Assembly (NCBI RefSeq): GCF_040712315.1
Contig: NC_134015.1
Span: 18,105,614-18,169,613, forward strand
Source of the DNA: Castanea sativa
Taxonomy: Eukaryota > Streptophyta > Magnoliopsida > Fagales > Fagaceae
Direction: 5' to 3'
DNA: 64,000 bases
Part shown: positions 46,659 to 59,106 of the stretch, piece by piece
Numbering within the stretch: the first letter of the stretch is position 1
Layout: every line of letters begins with the position of its first letter
The notes under the pieces: model-generated
Told to the model about the DNA's origin: nothing
What the model saw: only the letters and a program-made list of their open reading frames with translations
Database searches by the model: none
Made by a program: the position numbers and the translations under genes

Positions 46659-46781
46659 ATGACCAGCTCAAAGTTAAGAACAAGATTTCAAGAACTTCTT
46701 GCTGCCATGTTTCAAGGTTCCTTTGGTGGATATGGATTTGCTTTTCAGCCATGGCCTAATTTATCACTACAAAGAAGCTGA
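46659..46781 (+). CDS. Candidate short peptide, 40 residues
   Basis: ATG at 46659 and TGA at 46779-46781 give a 40-residue peptide that starts MTSSKLRTRFQELLAAMFQ and continues with a Gly/Phe/aromatic-rich stretch (SFGGYGF, QPWPNLS) before LQRS. Composition is balanced and unlike neighbouring translated spacer. A TATA box, CT-rich leader and short upstream ORF precede it at gene-like distances; a GC-type donor (TAG/GCAAGT) follows at 46804. It could be a small peptide gene or a conserved upstream ORF in a longer leader. I do not recognise the peptide, and no main ORF is visible downstream. Confidence 0.35.
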   Translation: MTSSKLRTRFQELLAAMFQGSFGGYGFAFQPWPNLSLQRS

Positions 46782-46799
46782 ACCTGAGGAAATATAACC

Positions 46800-48600
46800 T
46801 CTAGGCAAGTCTAATGCTTGGCTTAACCCTCCTTTCCTCTTTTTTATTTTATTTTTTGTTTTATTTTTCATGTTTGTTGCTAGCCAAGAAAATCGGAGGA
46901 ACAAGAAATTTGGAATCTTTAATTCCATATTAGATTCCAGAATTTCTCTACTTTTACTATTTCTTGGTGTGCAACCAGACAAAGTTTAATCTTTTTCTTC
47001 TTGCGTCCTCTGTGTTTTTCAACACTATAACAAAAACATCCATGTAAAACACAGCTAGTGTTTTATTTTGCTTTCTTTTTCTTACCGGGGAAGGGATCTA
47101 CAACAGAAGAGACATGCTAGTGTCACTGAGTTACGAGGCTCTTAATACTAGTCTTTTTTGCTTCTTGTTGTAACTTTATAATATCAATGGTACTCTTAGT
47201 CTCTCAACTTAGATTTGTTCGTTAAATTACTTCTAATTTATTCTTTTGGATGAAAATTTGAATCATTTTCTTGTATGTACAAAAATAATTCTCGTAGTTG
47301 TTTGGTTGGAAGGTGAAATTTCTAACTCGCATGTTGGGTTCATTTTAAGGGATTGAAATCAATTCATTTACTATCTTAACAATTTTTCCTTTGAGTGTAT
47401 ATGCATGTTTTTCCATAATTTATATTGTTTTAGATTAATTAGATGTCGTTCATGTTGGTCATGCCAATCGCACTCTAGGTTGAATTAAAAATGGAATGGA
47501 AACTCATTTGTTGTTTGAATAATATCAAAAGCTTTGTGAACTGCATAAAAATCATAATGATATTAAGGTTCAAAGCTCTATCAAACAATAGGACCTACAA
47601 ATACCAAAGTACAAACTTGTATAATTTAATTTCTTTCTTTAGTACAATGAAGCAATTTAGTCATCCCTATTTCATTTAGTACAACAAGATAGTGTGAATA
47701 ATTTGTAATTTTTTTTTCTTTCTTTAATACTATTAGAATCCCTATATCATTTAGTTCAAGAAGGCAGTGTGAGCAATTTGTATATTATTGGTTTACAAAT
47801 TTGATAGTCACAACAAGAAAAGGAGGATTTGAATTCTAGATACTCTATTGTAAACATCAAGATATCTCTATTAGTTAGTTCTATGCTGGACTTTTTTTCC
47901 CTATGTTTATTTAATGCAATTCTATCATTCTAAGCAAAAAGAATAAGGCAGTGTGAGATCTAGCTAGTTCTGTGAACCAATTATATAAGTTTTCTCTATT
48001 TGCGGTATTGACACCTATAATTAGTGATTGTGACTTGGGCAAATCAAATCTCATGCTCCAATTAAGGAATAGACTAGGCTAGACCATGTGATTTCCAATA
48101 CCAACATAAATCTTTATTTCCGCCCAAAAAGAGATTCAATGTCTTCCTATTTTATTGGAAGTTGCCAGAATGGAGAAAAGCCAATCAGGAGTTGTGTAAT
48201 GCGACTCCAGGGAGTTAGGATAAAGCAATCTACATATTGATATATTGTACCCACGCCTTGGGAAAAAAAAAGGAAAAAATTGTACCAAATGAAATCATTG
48301 TTAGTGAAATTGTTGCAAGAGTAAGACCCCTTAGCTACAAGTATGTCAAATGTGATATTGCCAGACACACTGCCCCCACCAGGAAAAAGAAAAAGAAAGT
48401 AAAACCCCATTGTAGAATTGAGGTTGAGGGGTCAAATATATGGGTGGGTGTGTTGAAGGCACAATTTCTTACAAAGAAAATACAGATCATTGGCTTTGAT
48501 TCCATATGGATTGGCCCCTCCAACGTAGAACACTAGTGGTCCCCCTCACAAAGTCACACCTATCATCAAACACCTTATTTTCTTTATCTTTTTTGCCCAT

Positions 48601-48649
<49 letters not shown>

Positions 48650-49130
48650 TTATTATTTATTTATTATTTTTAAGTTCTATATCTTGCTTAAATACTAAGT
48701 TAGAAAGTTACTATTCTCATGATTCACATACAATTTGAAGAAATTGTTTTTTTTTCCCACCTTGAATAATCTGACTACTTCATAGTATAGAATATCAAGA
48801 TTCGATGTGTTTGAAACTATATTTGTAAAAAAGTTGAGCTTAATTTTTTTGAGCTTAATTTGGTTTTGTTATGACTTGCGAATATCATGAGGACGTAATA
48901 AGACTAATTTTTTTTATTAATAAAAATAAACACATGAGGGACATGACATGACAACTTCTTCTAAAGTCTTTGAAAACCTTCAATAAGTTGGCAATGATGT
49001 ACCGACTCTCTTTAAATCTATGAATTGGAATTTTCACCCTGATCTATACTCCAATCCCAAGAGAGATTTTGTGTCTCGGCCCTAATTGTGCAACTTACTG
49101 ACGACCAAGATTGATTTACACAACTATTTG
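46800..49130. other. AT-rich spacer with CT microsatellite
   Basis: No coding frame I trust. CT microsatellite of about 21 units at 48603-48645. A 99-codon open frame at 48237-48536 is lysine-rich by virtue of A-runs and has no recognisable domain. Confidence 0.45.
48244..48286 (+). mobile_element. Possible poly(A) micro-insertion, 8-bp flanking repeat
   Basis: The insert CACGCCTTGGG followed by an A-rich tail (48252-48278) lies between two copies of ATTGTACC (48244-48251, 48279-48286). The repeat is shorter than in the other cases, so this is the weakest example. Confidence 0.35.
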
Positions 49131-49133
49131 TTT

Positions 49134-49926
49134 TTTGAATTAATAAACACCCATTTGCTACGTGTTTAAATAATAATTTTTAATTTTTTTAAAAAATACA
49201 TATGGATGAAAAATTATATAAAAATTTGTGTAATGTTGTTTAAAAATTGAAAACATGTGTTTAAATATATGTATTAAATGAGCTCCAAATCACCACAATT
49301 TGTAATATCTTAGAATTATCTTCGTAATTACCATCACACACCCTTGGTGTGGTGGTTACTCCACAAGTATAAATGCTTGTGGGGTGTAAAGGGTAAGGGC
49401 CGTGGTTTAAGTCTCTACGAGGGAGCTTCACACACATATACATTTAGATTAGGCTAAAATATAAATTTTATCTTGTATCAAAAAAGAATTATCTTTGTAA
49501 TTTGCTATATTTAATGGTTTTTTTTTTTTTTTTTTTTTTTATAAAAAAAATGATCAAGTGGTTGGAGACAGCTAATGAACCAATAAAACTCATTCGGGGC
49601 TCAAATGGTGCAAGGTTAGATCTATTTGTTTTTTGGACTACTAAGGACCCATTTAGTACGTGTGTTTAAACAACAATTTTCAATTTTTTTAAAAATACGT
49701 GTGAATGAAAAAGTGTATGAAAATACGTGTAATGTTGTTTAAAAACTCAAAACATGTATTTAAATACATATACCAAATGGGCTCCAAATCACCACAATTT
49801 GTAATATCTTAGAATTATCTTTGTAATTTGCTATATTTAATGGTTTTAAAAAAAAAAAAATGATCAAGTGGCTGGAGACAGCCAATGAACCAATAAAACT
49901 CATTCGGGGCTCAAATGGTTCAAGGT
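49134..49926. repeat. Tandem duplication; left copy carries a SINE
   Basis: CTATTTGTTTTTTG starts copies at 49134 and 49622. Both contain the CCATTT...ACGTGT tract, the block GCTCCAAATCACCACAATTT, GATCAAGTGG and CCAATAAAACTCATTCGGGG. Left copy 488 bp, right about 305; the difference is explained by the SINE and its target duplication (173 bp). Confidence 0.85.
49330..49484 (+). mobile_element. tRNA-type SINE with 18-bp target duplication and preserved empty site
   Basis: 155 bp flanked by AGAATTATCTTCGTAATT (49312-49329) and AGAATTATCTTTGTAATT (49485-49502), 17 of 18 identical. GGTGTGGTGG near 49354 fits the pol III A box; GGTTTAAGTCT near 49403 resembles a B box with one change. The 3' end is ATCTTGTATC plus A-run. 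The duplicate at 49808-49826 has one uninterrupted copy of the target, an independent empty site. It would have been mobilised by a LINE. Confidence 0.9.
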
Positions 49927-49929
49927 TAT

Positions 49930-50535
49930 TGAACTTGGAAATTAAAACATTAACAGTCTACTAAAAAATGAAGAAAGGGTTGCATACTAGATAGATAAAA
50001 TGTCTAGACCAATTAATAGTAGTTAATATTATAATTGTTAACAAAAAAAAAAAAATTTAGATTGTGATGTAGAAGTCACATCAATGAGAATCGGAGAGAT
50101 AGTTGAGCCCAAAACTCTTGCTAATGTCATCTGTTGGTCGCTACTATTGTGCTTCTCATTTAATAATAAAGTAATATAATTAATAAGTGAAATAAGATAA
50201 AAAATGATTTAAAAAAAAAAACAAACATAAACACACAAGGGAGACGGAAAAATGTTCTAACACAAAGACATAGTATTGTACTTCTCATTTAATAATAAGA
50301 TAAAAAATGACGTAGAAAAGGAATTTGGAAATATAGGGAACAAGATTTCTCATTCCCCTCCCTACTAATTCAATATTATCTTATCTTAGTTTGATTGCAG
50401 CTACTAGCGGGTTTTTCCTCAATAAATAAATAAAAGGTGTAGTAGTGGGTTACCTATTATCAGATGGAGGGGATATATACTTGGCATTTTTTATATCTTA
50501 GACCTATTGGGATTGGGGCTCCATTCATAGCAACT
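49930..50535. other. AT-rich spacer, no gene seen
   Basis: Only A-runs and short local repeats (TTCTCATTTAATAATAA occurs twice, near 50154 and 50283). Confidence 0.45.
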
Positions 50536-50539
50536 CTAG

Positions 50540-51520
50540 AATTACGTTAGTCACATCTACACTTATACCTTAAAATCATTAGTTAAGTTACAATTGAAAC
50601 TCTTTGTAATCACTTATAAATCCAACATCTACCTAGTAATCACCAAGTGTGGGACTTAGCATACATCCACACAACACATACTCAAACAATCTAATCCAAT
50701 TAAATCCACACAATATGAGATATATCACAATCTTCCTCACTTAAATTCCTAATGTCCTTGTAAGGGTCCAATTTGTAGGGTAATCTAAGCTCACACAAGG
50801 TTTCTAGAATGACTTTGATTCTATTTTTAATGATCTAAAGAAAGCACTAGCCACATATAGACTAAAACCCTAAAAGAACTAGTCGAGTTTCAATTAGGGC
50901 TCTTCGCAATCACGTTGTACTATAGTGCGCGCCCTCAAGTCACATGGTGTTACTAGCTTTGATTTGATACCATTTTTAATAACCAAAGGAAAAGAACTAG
51001 TAAATAAAAGATTTGAGTGTGGGTGGGGGGGGGGGGGGAGAGGGTGCACAATTTGACTTCTTACAACAACTTTAAAAATAGACCTATAAGGTATGATGTC
51101 AAATGTCATAAAAGACTTGAGTGTGTCTTCTTCATAATTAATTGGTTTTGAGGTAGAGTGACAAAACTCACAATCTGACAAGTGGTATTAAAGCCAAGGT
51201 TATGGGTTTGAGTCATGAGAGCATCATTGTGAGGGGGATTGTTTGGAGGGACCACAATTAGACTCGTTACAACCTCTTTAAAAACAAGCATGTGGGATAC
51301 GATGTCAAATGTCATAAAAGACTTAGTGTCTCTCTCATCACCAATTAGTTTTGAGGTGAAGTGGCACATCTCATGGCCCAACAAACCACAATTGGAGTTT
51401 CTCGCAATCACTTATAAACTTAAGATTCACCTAGTAAATACTCAGTATGGGACTTGGTACACGCCTACACAATACACACTCCAAACAATCCAATCTAATC
51501 AAATTCACCCAATTTAAGGT
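50540..51520. repeat. Three or more copies of the 18850-type dispersed repeat
   Basis: Copies at about 50540-50830, 50831-50940 and 51380-51520 share TGGGACTT, CACACAACACA, CCAATTAAATCCA-type motifs and the GCACTAGCCACAT start with 18850-19345. Between them is a further internal duplication (ATGTCAAATGTCATAAAAGACTT at about 51092 and 51303, each followed by TAATTGGTTTTGAGGT or its like). A G homopolymer of about 15 lies near 51022. Confidence 0.6.
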
Positions 51521-51546
51521 ATCACACTATTCATAATATAACTTAG

Positions 51547-52057
51547 GTTGTGTTTGTTCCAACAGAAATTGATTTTTGAAAAATATTTTTTTGCATTTTG
51601 GGGCATTTGGAGCAATTGAAATTGTTGGTCAACATGAAATTATCTTCTGGTTGACCCTAAAATAAATGCACTTCTTTGAAAATGTTTTATACTTTCATTT
51701 TCTGTCTCACCCAAAACTCATCAACCAAACCTCCCCCTATCACCCCCGACTGTCAGCCACCCAATCACTACCCCCCACTAACATCCCTAGTCCCCAGTCA
51801 CCAATCTCCGCCATCAACGGTCACCAATCAAGATTTTTTTTGTCTAAAATTCTCTTCTTCTTTTTTCTTATAATTATATATGTGCTTAGAATATGAGAAA
51901 ATGTGGAAAAATAGTAGAAAATATGTTTTCCATTGCATTTAAGAGGCACATAACCAAACACTTGAAAATATATTTTCGAGCATTTTTAAGAATACAACCA
52001 AATACTTAAAAAAATATTTTTTTTTCCAAAATTTTTCGTCAAACCAAACACACGTTA
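51547..52057. mobile_element. Possible miniature element with TGTGTTTG-type ends
   Basis: Left GGTTGTGTTTGTTCC and right, reversed, CGTGTGTTTGGTTTGACG are similar, and subterminal AAAATATTTT motifs are inverted. Target duplication was not resolved. A C-rich tract (51720-51790) lies inside. Confidence 0.35.
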
Positions 52058-52059
52058 TT

Positions 52060-55000
52060 TCTATATAAACTTTAGTGAGCGTTGGTGCTTTGGTGTATTG
52101 TTCACTAGAAAATGGTGGCAACAATACTTTGATCTTTCAAATTACAGTTTTCAATTTCTCTCTCAACAAACCCTGAGAGTTTGCGAGATTGAACCCCACA
52201 AATTAATACTGTGATTGCAAGGTCCAGTAAGAATCATGCCCCTATACCCTAGACCCTAGTCCTAAGTTTGTAGTGGCCTAAAATAACATTTTTATTTGTC
52301 ACTTTCTTAGTTCCAGTTTCACTAAGGTAGAAGCCCCAATTTGTTTTATGATCAACATGGTTTCGCTGTTTTTGATACCGTGCGCTCTCTAATTATTACC
52401 CCACTCTAGTGTCGTAGAATTTACTATATTTTAAGCGTCTCTAATCAATTATACTCCACAAATATATGCAAAAATGCATGAGTAATTAAAATAACTTGAA
52501 ATAGGAGATATATATCCATGGAAGTTCAGTGGGACAATGGAATCTTTTGTCCAACTTTTCTCTAAATTGTGGAAGCCACAATAAAGGTTACTATAAGATT
52601 TTTAACTTTCTATATGTACGACAAGTAAAAAACAATAGCTGTAATCAACCATACTTTAGGATAAGGATGATGAACCACTAAAGTCTCAACTTTCATCATG
52701 TCAATTTGGCCTTTTCATTAATCTGAATTAATTTCCATGTGTATTGCTTTAGTGAAAATGACACACAACTAATCGATCAAGTAACAATTTTTTATTCCCT
52801 AATGACTCATCTAAGACTAATTGACAAAAGCTAAATATAAACTAAGAGGAAAAAATGTTTGATAAGATTAATGACAGTTAACAAAAGTGGAAGAAGATTC
52901 ATTCAGAATCATAGAAGCAAATACGAATTGAGATACTCATCCGCTATCTAATAAAATTATGTTGCTTCCATTTCATTAATATTTTGCTTATGGTTTTGAC
53001 TTGGAATCTTAGTTTTGAGTGGCAAGATTGACATCTATGATTTGGAGTTTATTTTTCTCTTTGTTGGATCCTTTGTGGTCATGCTGTACGGATAAAAAAT
53101 ATGTTAGTTATTTGAGCAGTTGAGTTGAGGTGGGGTTTTTAGAATTTTAGAGAGACTGGAATCCTAATGTATGGTTTTCCTTTAATGGAGGATGGTATTA
53201 TTCATTTTTTTTCCATTGAACCATTTGGCAGGCCCTAGAAGCTCCACTTTTGATATGGCATGGTGGTGGCCATAACAGAAAGCGCACTCTCTCATGCAAA
53301 AATAAGTTGGTCTTCTTTGTCTTTGTGATAAAACATTTTTTTTATTTTTTTATTAAAGTTTAGTCTACTCTACATGAAAAAGTAAAAGTAATACTTCTTA
53401 ACCATGTTGATTGTTGGTATTTGAGTTGTGAACATGTTGTGCAAACATATGTTAAGTATCCAATTGAATGTTAGCTAAGTCAATTTCATTTATTTAAATA
53501 ATTGTGTAAAGTTTTAATTGGGAGTCGCCACCTAATTTAGGTCCAAGAAACAAATTAACATTTATGCAAAGGTCTACAAACTAATCATTGAGTATGGAGT
53601 TAGGATACATGCTTGTAAATGTGTTAGACACTCAATTCCGCCCGACTAAATGGGCCAACCTCCACTCACATATTCCATAGCCTAGTTCTAAACCACTTAA
53701 TAGGCTATCCTAATCATGCATGTAAATTAAAATTACAACATTCAAACATAACCAAATAGAATCATATTCATGATTATGTCCACCAAAGTAATCAGGTTCA
53801 TCATTCAAAACCCTACTAATGATTTAAATTAAAAAACCTAATAAGATTTCTAATCAATTGAAATACCTCAATAATGTTTTTTGGATATTAGAAGAGTCCC
53901 AAGCATTTTACTTTGAAATTGAAAGCTAAAAATCAAGCGCACATCGAACAAAAATGAAAATTCAATTTTTTGAGTGAGCATACGTATGCATGACTAAGGC
54001 TACATACGCAGGCAGGCTCCCTAAGTTGTGCACGTTGGGTTGAGTCTGCGTACTCACCCTAAGGCAAAAACCCCAAAATTTAAAACTAATCTATTCTAAG
54101 CATGTATTCTAACCTATCTGAAAGGCAACTAAATAAAACCTAAACTTATAAATTAAAATTTACAAACTACTAAAGCAATAAAAACTAAAGCAAAACAAGA
54201 ATAAAAACAAGACTTCAAAGAAATAAAAGAAAGCCTACCTCAAATGAGAGAAGCCGAAACTTGATTTTGACTATTCTCCTTAGTCGATCTATCATACAAA
54301 CTAAAAAGAATTAGTAAACCTTTTATCCAGAGGGACCCTAGAACAATTAATACAGGTCTTGATCGAGTAATAAAATATTAAACTCAAGGAATTTCATAAA
54401 AACCCCCTCTTGAATCACTTTTCTAGTTCTAGTGATTTGATGAGCATGTATTTTTGGAATATATTCTTGTATTTTACAATGAATGCCTATGGGGCCTGTC
54501 GCTTACCGAACCTTGCTAGCATAAGTAAAGCTTACTAGTCTGTGTACGCAAAACTAGGGTTCCGAAGGGTTTTTCATATTTTTGAAAATATTTTGAGTTC
54601 TATATTATCTTGCTTTACCAAGGATTTATGTCGTAATGGGTACAAGGTGTTACACTATATTACAACAAAATAGTAAAAACACTAATTGCATTTGTTGATA
54701 TAAGTGGAGAGTCAAGTCCGTGTGGTCACAACTCACGAGTCACGAGTGAGAAAAGGATGCAGATAGTCTTGTCAAGGGGACGACTTTAAGATATGAAATT
54801 TATAGACTTTAGTTTCTGTAATTGAGGGTGTTTTTGGGAATTGAAACAGTGGAGTTAGTTCATACAAATGAGTGAGTGATTACTATAATCGATAAAAGCA
54901 ACAAGAAAAGTAAGGAAGGTGAACAAAGCCATGATGGAGAACGAGACATTACATGTTTGAAAATGAAGTGTTAATTTGACAATAAGAGATTCAAAAAATC

Positions 55001-55880
55001 CTATGTTGTTAATGGAATCAGAATAGATGGAAAATAGTTTAGAATACACTTCAACAGAATAGCATCACAAAACGCATGCAAAATCCGTTTCAATGAACAG
55101 CTATAAGCATGAAAATCCGTTTCAATTCACTCCAGATCTCCTGGGTTGATGCAATCAACATAACGGCATTATCAGATATATCAGCCTTGGACCTTCTGTT
55201 CATTGGATGGGAACTTAATTACTAGAGTAGGCTTGGAGTGGAAAAGAGGTAAATCTTTCAGATGTGAAGATAATTGGATGTGTTTTGTACGTGGATATAG
55301 ATTTTAATTCTAGGAGTACACTTTGTTGGGTACGAAGTTGATGAGTTTGATTATCGAATTTGGGATGATTAAGTATAAATTTTATATTCAATGAAAAGGT
55401 TAGATTAGATTTAAAGTCCACTAAATTCATTTTTATTGATTATAACATTGATGAGTTTGGTTATCGGTTTTAGAATGATCAAAATCGAAACAATATAAAA
55501 AGTAATTAACGTTATATTCAACAATAAAATATATCAATTTCAAAGTTAAGAATGTAGATACTAACACTGAAAACATAAATATGTTGATTCAGAAGGAAAC
55601 TTTAGGAGTGATATGTAGAACATAGTTTAGGTTAATTCGGACATTCCATAGATTGTAGCTCCATGAACAGGACAAGTCTAAACTGAGACAATCCTCTAGA
55701 GTCTCTAGCTAGCACTACACAGTAGTATTCTCCTTCTTGCTTTGCTAGTTGAAATCCGACTATGGTGAACTAAAGTGTTATGATTAAGCATTGGAAGATG
55801 AAAGTTATTCCAAAGTGGGAGTTAGCTATAAAATGAACTTTAAGTCAAATCAGACATAAGGATTTAACTAAGCTACCATA
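52060..55880. other. AT-rich spacer, no gene recognised
   Basis: No supportable frame. Positions 53515-54060 include TTGGGAGTCGCCACCTAATT, a motif often seen in plant retrotransposon fragments, and a palindromic GCATACGTATGC at about 53978. The minus strand at 55080-55210 could be a faint copia gag remnant (TQEIWSELKRIF), not strong enough to call. Confidence 0.4.
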
Positions 55881-55891
55881 GGGCAAGAAAG

Positions 55892-56748
55892 CAGGGCCGG
55901 CACTAGCCCTACGTCACTTAGGCCACGGCTTAGGCCCCTAATAGAGGAAGGCCCCAAATTTAGGGGCAAAAAATGATTTATTTAAAAAAAATTTGGAGAT
56001 ATAAAAAAAAAAAATTAGTTATATATTTTTTCTCTACTTTTACGAAGTCCTAAATAATTGAGTAATGCTAGAGATAATGCAATTTTAAATACATGGGTCT
56101 TACAAATATAATAATGCTACCGTTACAAATCATTTTAAAACATTTTTACAAACTATTGTTATGATCAACATTTAACATCACTTTTTTTATTTATCTATAA
56201 TCATTTTGCACATCATCAGTTTGTAAAGATTTTTATAAAAGAATTTGTATCTCTAGTATTCTCCCTTACAAATATGTGTCACTAATCACAAGAAATAATT
56301 CAGATAGGAAAATGCTAGAAATATTATTAATTTTACTTGAAAACTTTACAACTTGATGTGACAATTAATATGATATGTGAACGTCAATAATCTATTAAAT
56401 GCATTTTTGAATTATTTTTTGTGATAAGTGATACATCTTTATAAGTTTCATGTTGTAAAATTTATAATATTCCTAACATTATTCATTCAATACTTGTTTA
56501 TTATCTTTTTGAAGTTACTAATCACATTCATTTCTACATCATTTGAAAGTTTTTTTTAGTAAAATTTGTTATAATTTTAGCATTTTTTCCAAAAAGAGAG
56601 AGAGAGCATATTACAGAATAAAAGGAATAGATTTTTGTTATAAAAAAATTATGATATTAAATATTAGTTAAATATTATTTAAGTGATAACAAAAAAAACT
56701 TCATTTAAATATATTGCTTTAGACTTCCAAGTTTATTGGGCCACCCTG
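55892..56748. mobile_element. Non-autonomous hAT element
   Basis: 857 bp. Ends CAGGGCCGGC and, reversed, CAGGGTGGCCC; CAGGG fits the hAT YARNG start. Flanks CAAGAAAG (55884-55891) and CAAGAACG (56749-56756) match at 7 of 8, a slightly aged target duplication. The interior is AT-rich without transposase. Confidence 0.82.
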
Positions 56749-56999
56749 CAAGAACGTTCCACATAACCAACGAGAATAATGTCCGAGACTATTATAATTA
56801 GAGTGACCCTACTCCAGGAAGTCATTAATCCCACTTGACCCTTACACGACTTTTGCTTGAGTGAAATTGTAGAATATTGTTTTTCAACTCTGTTTCCAAA
56901 TCCTTCTTGTATTAGGTTTAGACCATTATTTAAACTCTATAGTGCACCTATATAAACTCCACTTAATTTGCACAATTTTTCAGGAGAAAAAAGAAACCA

Positions 57000-57440
57000 C
57001 AATATCTATCTATATTATAAAAATTGAATCAGTTTGGTCGATACACAAAATGGTAGCATGTGTGGCCTTCACAATGTATAAAACAATTACACTTTTTTTT
57101 ATTTATTTATAACTTCCTCTATATTTTAAGTATGATATGGAATAATAGCACTACATGGCAGACAATCAATTTATTTATATTATAAAAGTTGAATTCCTAC
57201 TATTGGTGAATACACAAATGGTCACACGCATCTCTTTGGCAATGTGTAAACTATCTATCTATCTATCTATCTATGTTATAAAAGTTGGATCCTTATAATT
57301 GGTAGATACACAAAATGGTGACACGTGTCTCTTTGGCAATGTATAAAATAATGACACATGCCATTTTTTGTAACTTTTACTATCTATTAGGTATGATATG
57401 GAAAAATAACACCAAATGGCAAACAACTACCGCTGCATGT
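57000..57440. repeat. Three diverged repeats with Helitron-like heads
   Basis: Copies begin near 57008, 57172 and 57268 with TATATTATAAAA(A/G)TTGAAT or a like form, continue GATACACAAAATGGT, a CACACG/ACACGTGT block and CTTTGGCAATGT. TCTATATTATAAAAGTTG-like starts are seen in some plant Helitrons, but no hairpin-CTRR end was found. A TATC microsatellite lies at 57251-57273. Confidence 0.45.
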
Positions 57441-57599
57441 AAATCTTAATGATCATTCTACTATTTTAATAAAAATCCACTATAAGCCCCTTTAAATTAT
57501 TCATCAAACTTTTTTTTCCTATCTCCCACTTAGATCTCATAATAATAAACATTTACTAAGCATTATTATAAATATTTAGTTACACGGAAGGGAAATTAT

Positions 57600-58270
57600 T
57601 GTCCTGTACAGTCCATAAATCGGTCGTAGGCCCTAGGCCAAGGCCAAGGACCACGTAAGTTAGGTACAGGTCCAAGGCCAAGGCCCACAAGAGTCAGACC
57701 CTCTCAAATTGTACCGACCAAGTGATGGGGGTCCAAGAACTATACAGTACAAACCGACCCGAGGCATCATTAAGACCGCTCTATAGTGCCTTGGGGATAT
57801 TCATCTGCCAAGCATAGATTTGGAGGTTAACACGAGTTCCAACGAGATCAATTCAAAAATGTGCGATAGGTCCCATCCAATCAGGAATTTAGGTCAAAAT
57901 GGGGCCCTCCATTTTGGGGAAAACCACCACCCATGATAGCAATCCCATTAAGGGAAGGCTATAAAAGGTAGAAGGGATGATGAAGAGGGGGTTGGAAAAT
58001 TAGGGAAAGAGAGAGAGACACGAGAGAAAACAATGAGGAACAACTAAGTAGGAGGATCTCACTTCCAAGCTCGAGCCACCTGGGGAAACACACTCAAGGT
58101 AGTAGAATATGGACAGGTTACTAAGACCCTCCATTTAGGCTGTTAGGTTGACATCAAGAGGATTTCCTGTTGTAGGAAACTCTTTACCTATGTTATACAA
58201 GTAAATTGGGGGTCTGACCTCAAAATTCACTAGGCTTTTTAGGCTAGGGCTCCACATGTCCATATATATG
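57600..58270 (+). mobile_element. LTR-like segment
   Basis: GC-richer stretch starting near TGTCCTGTACAGTCC, with a TATA-like GGCTATAAAAGG at about 57957 followed by a GAGAGAGAGA leader. This is LTR architecture. Right end and target duplication unresolved; no coding frame. Confidence 0.5.
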
Positions 58271-58279
58271 ATAGTAGAC

Positions 58280-59100
58280 CTTTGGATTTTAAACTTAAAG
58301 CCACATCTTTCAATTTAGTTAATGTATGCTATAATTTTCTATTTTTTATTTTCAGAAGAAGGATGACTACAACTCTAAAAGGTATTACTACCTATTTTTA
58401 AGTACAATAAGTATATATAAATAAATGACATGTCTTTTAACATCCCTAAACATGCTAACGTTTCCCATGCAATGAAGAGGAGAAGTATATATGTAACTCA
58501 TGAACTTAAGGAGTTATGGATAAGGTACAGCAGCTAATTAATATATATGAACATGACAGCACGACTTAATAGGTGAATTGACTGTTATGATTTTTTTTTT
58601 TTTTTTTTTGTGGTTATTGAGAAAGTTTCAACTTATGACATCCACTCTTAATAATATATCTTTATTATTAAATCAAGACACTAATCGATTTTTTGTAAAG
58701 GTGGAGATTGAACTTCAGATATCTTATTCAACTATCAAAAATTTTATCAGTTGAACTAACTAGAATCCACTTTTATTAGTATAAAGATATGTGCTTCATT
58801 TTTTTTTTTTTTTTTTTTGGTTCAATAAGATATGTGCTTCATATGTCAATAGGATTTTTTCTTCCTAGAGTAGATGCTTTATTTTCAAAGTACCTTTTGC
58901 ATTCTTTTTTGTGTTAATTCTCATTAATAATTTGTATACGATGGTGGGCAGATTTATTATGTGGACTCTGACATGGTTGGTGAATCAAGGAACTTTCGTG
59001 ATATTTCTTCAAAGCCAAGCTCTTGAAGACTTAATGTTGTCTATGGTATGTTGAACTTTCTTGTAGTTGGTAGCTTTTTAAGGAAGTAGTATGTTTGATG
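58280..59100. other. AT-rich spacer with one micro-insertion
   Basis: No coding frame. T-runs near 58589 and 58800; the latter is the insertion listed next. Confidence 0.5.
58784..58842 (-). mobile_element. Poly(T) micro-insertion with 16-bp flanking repeat
   Basis: The 27-bp insert, about 19 T then GGTTCAAT (58800-58826), is flanked by AAGATATGTGCTTCAT at 58784-58799 and 58827-58842, identical. Read on the minus strand it is ATTGAACC plus poly(A). Confidence 0.68.
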
Positions 59101-59106
59101 TTGTAT

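Noticed and set aside
48237..48536. 99-codon plus-strand frame
   Set aside because: Lysine runs come from A-tracts, no domain, includes a possible poly(A) micro-insertion, no gene-like surroundings.
49261..49443. 60-residue minus-strand frame with VKLPRRDLNHGP
   Set aside because: It is the reverse translation of the SINE; such frames are frequently misannotated as proteins.
55080..55210. Minus-strand copia gag remnant
   Set aside because: Only a short stretch (about 25 residues) looks similar; no neighbouring domains or LTRs.
57000..57440. A true Helitron
   Set aside because: The heads look Helitron-like but no hairpin with a CTRR end was found, so only a repeat is annotated.
58570..58620. 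Poly(T) run at 58590 as a further micro-insertion
   Set aside because: The flanks (GTTATGA and GTTATTGA) are too short and imperfect to count as a target duplication.
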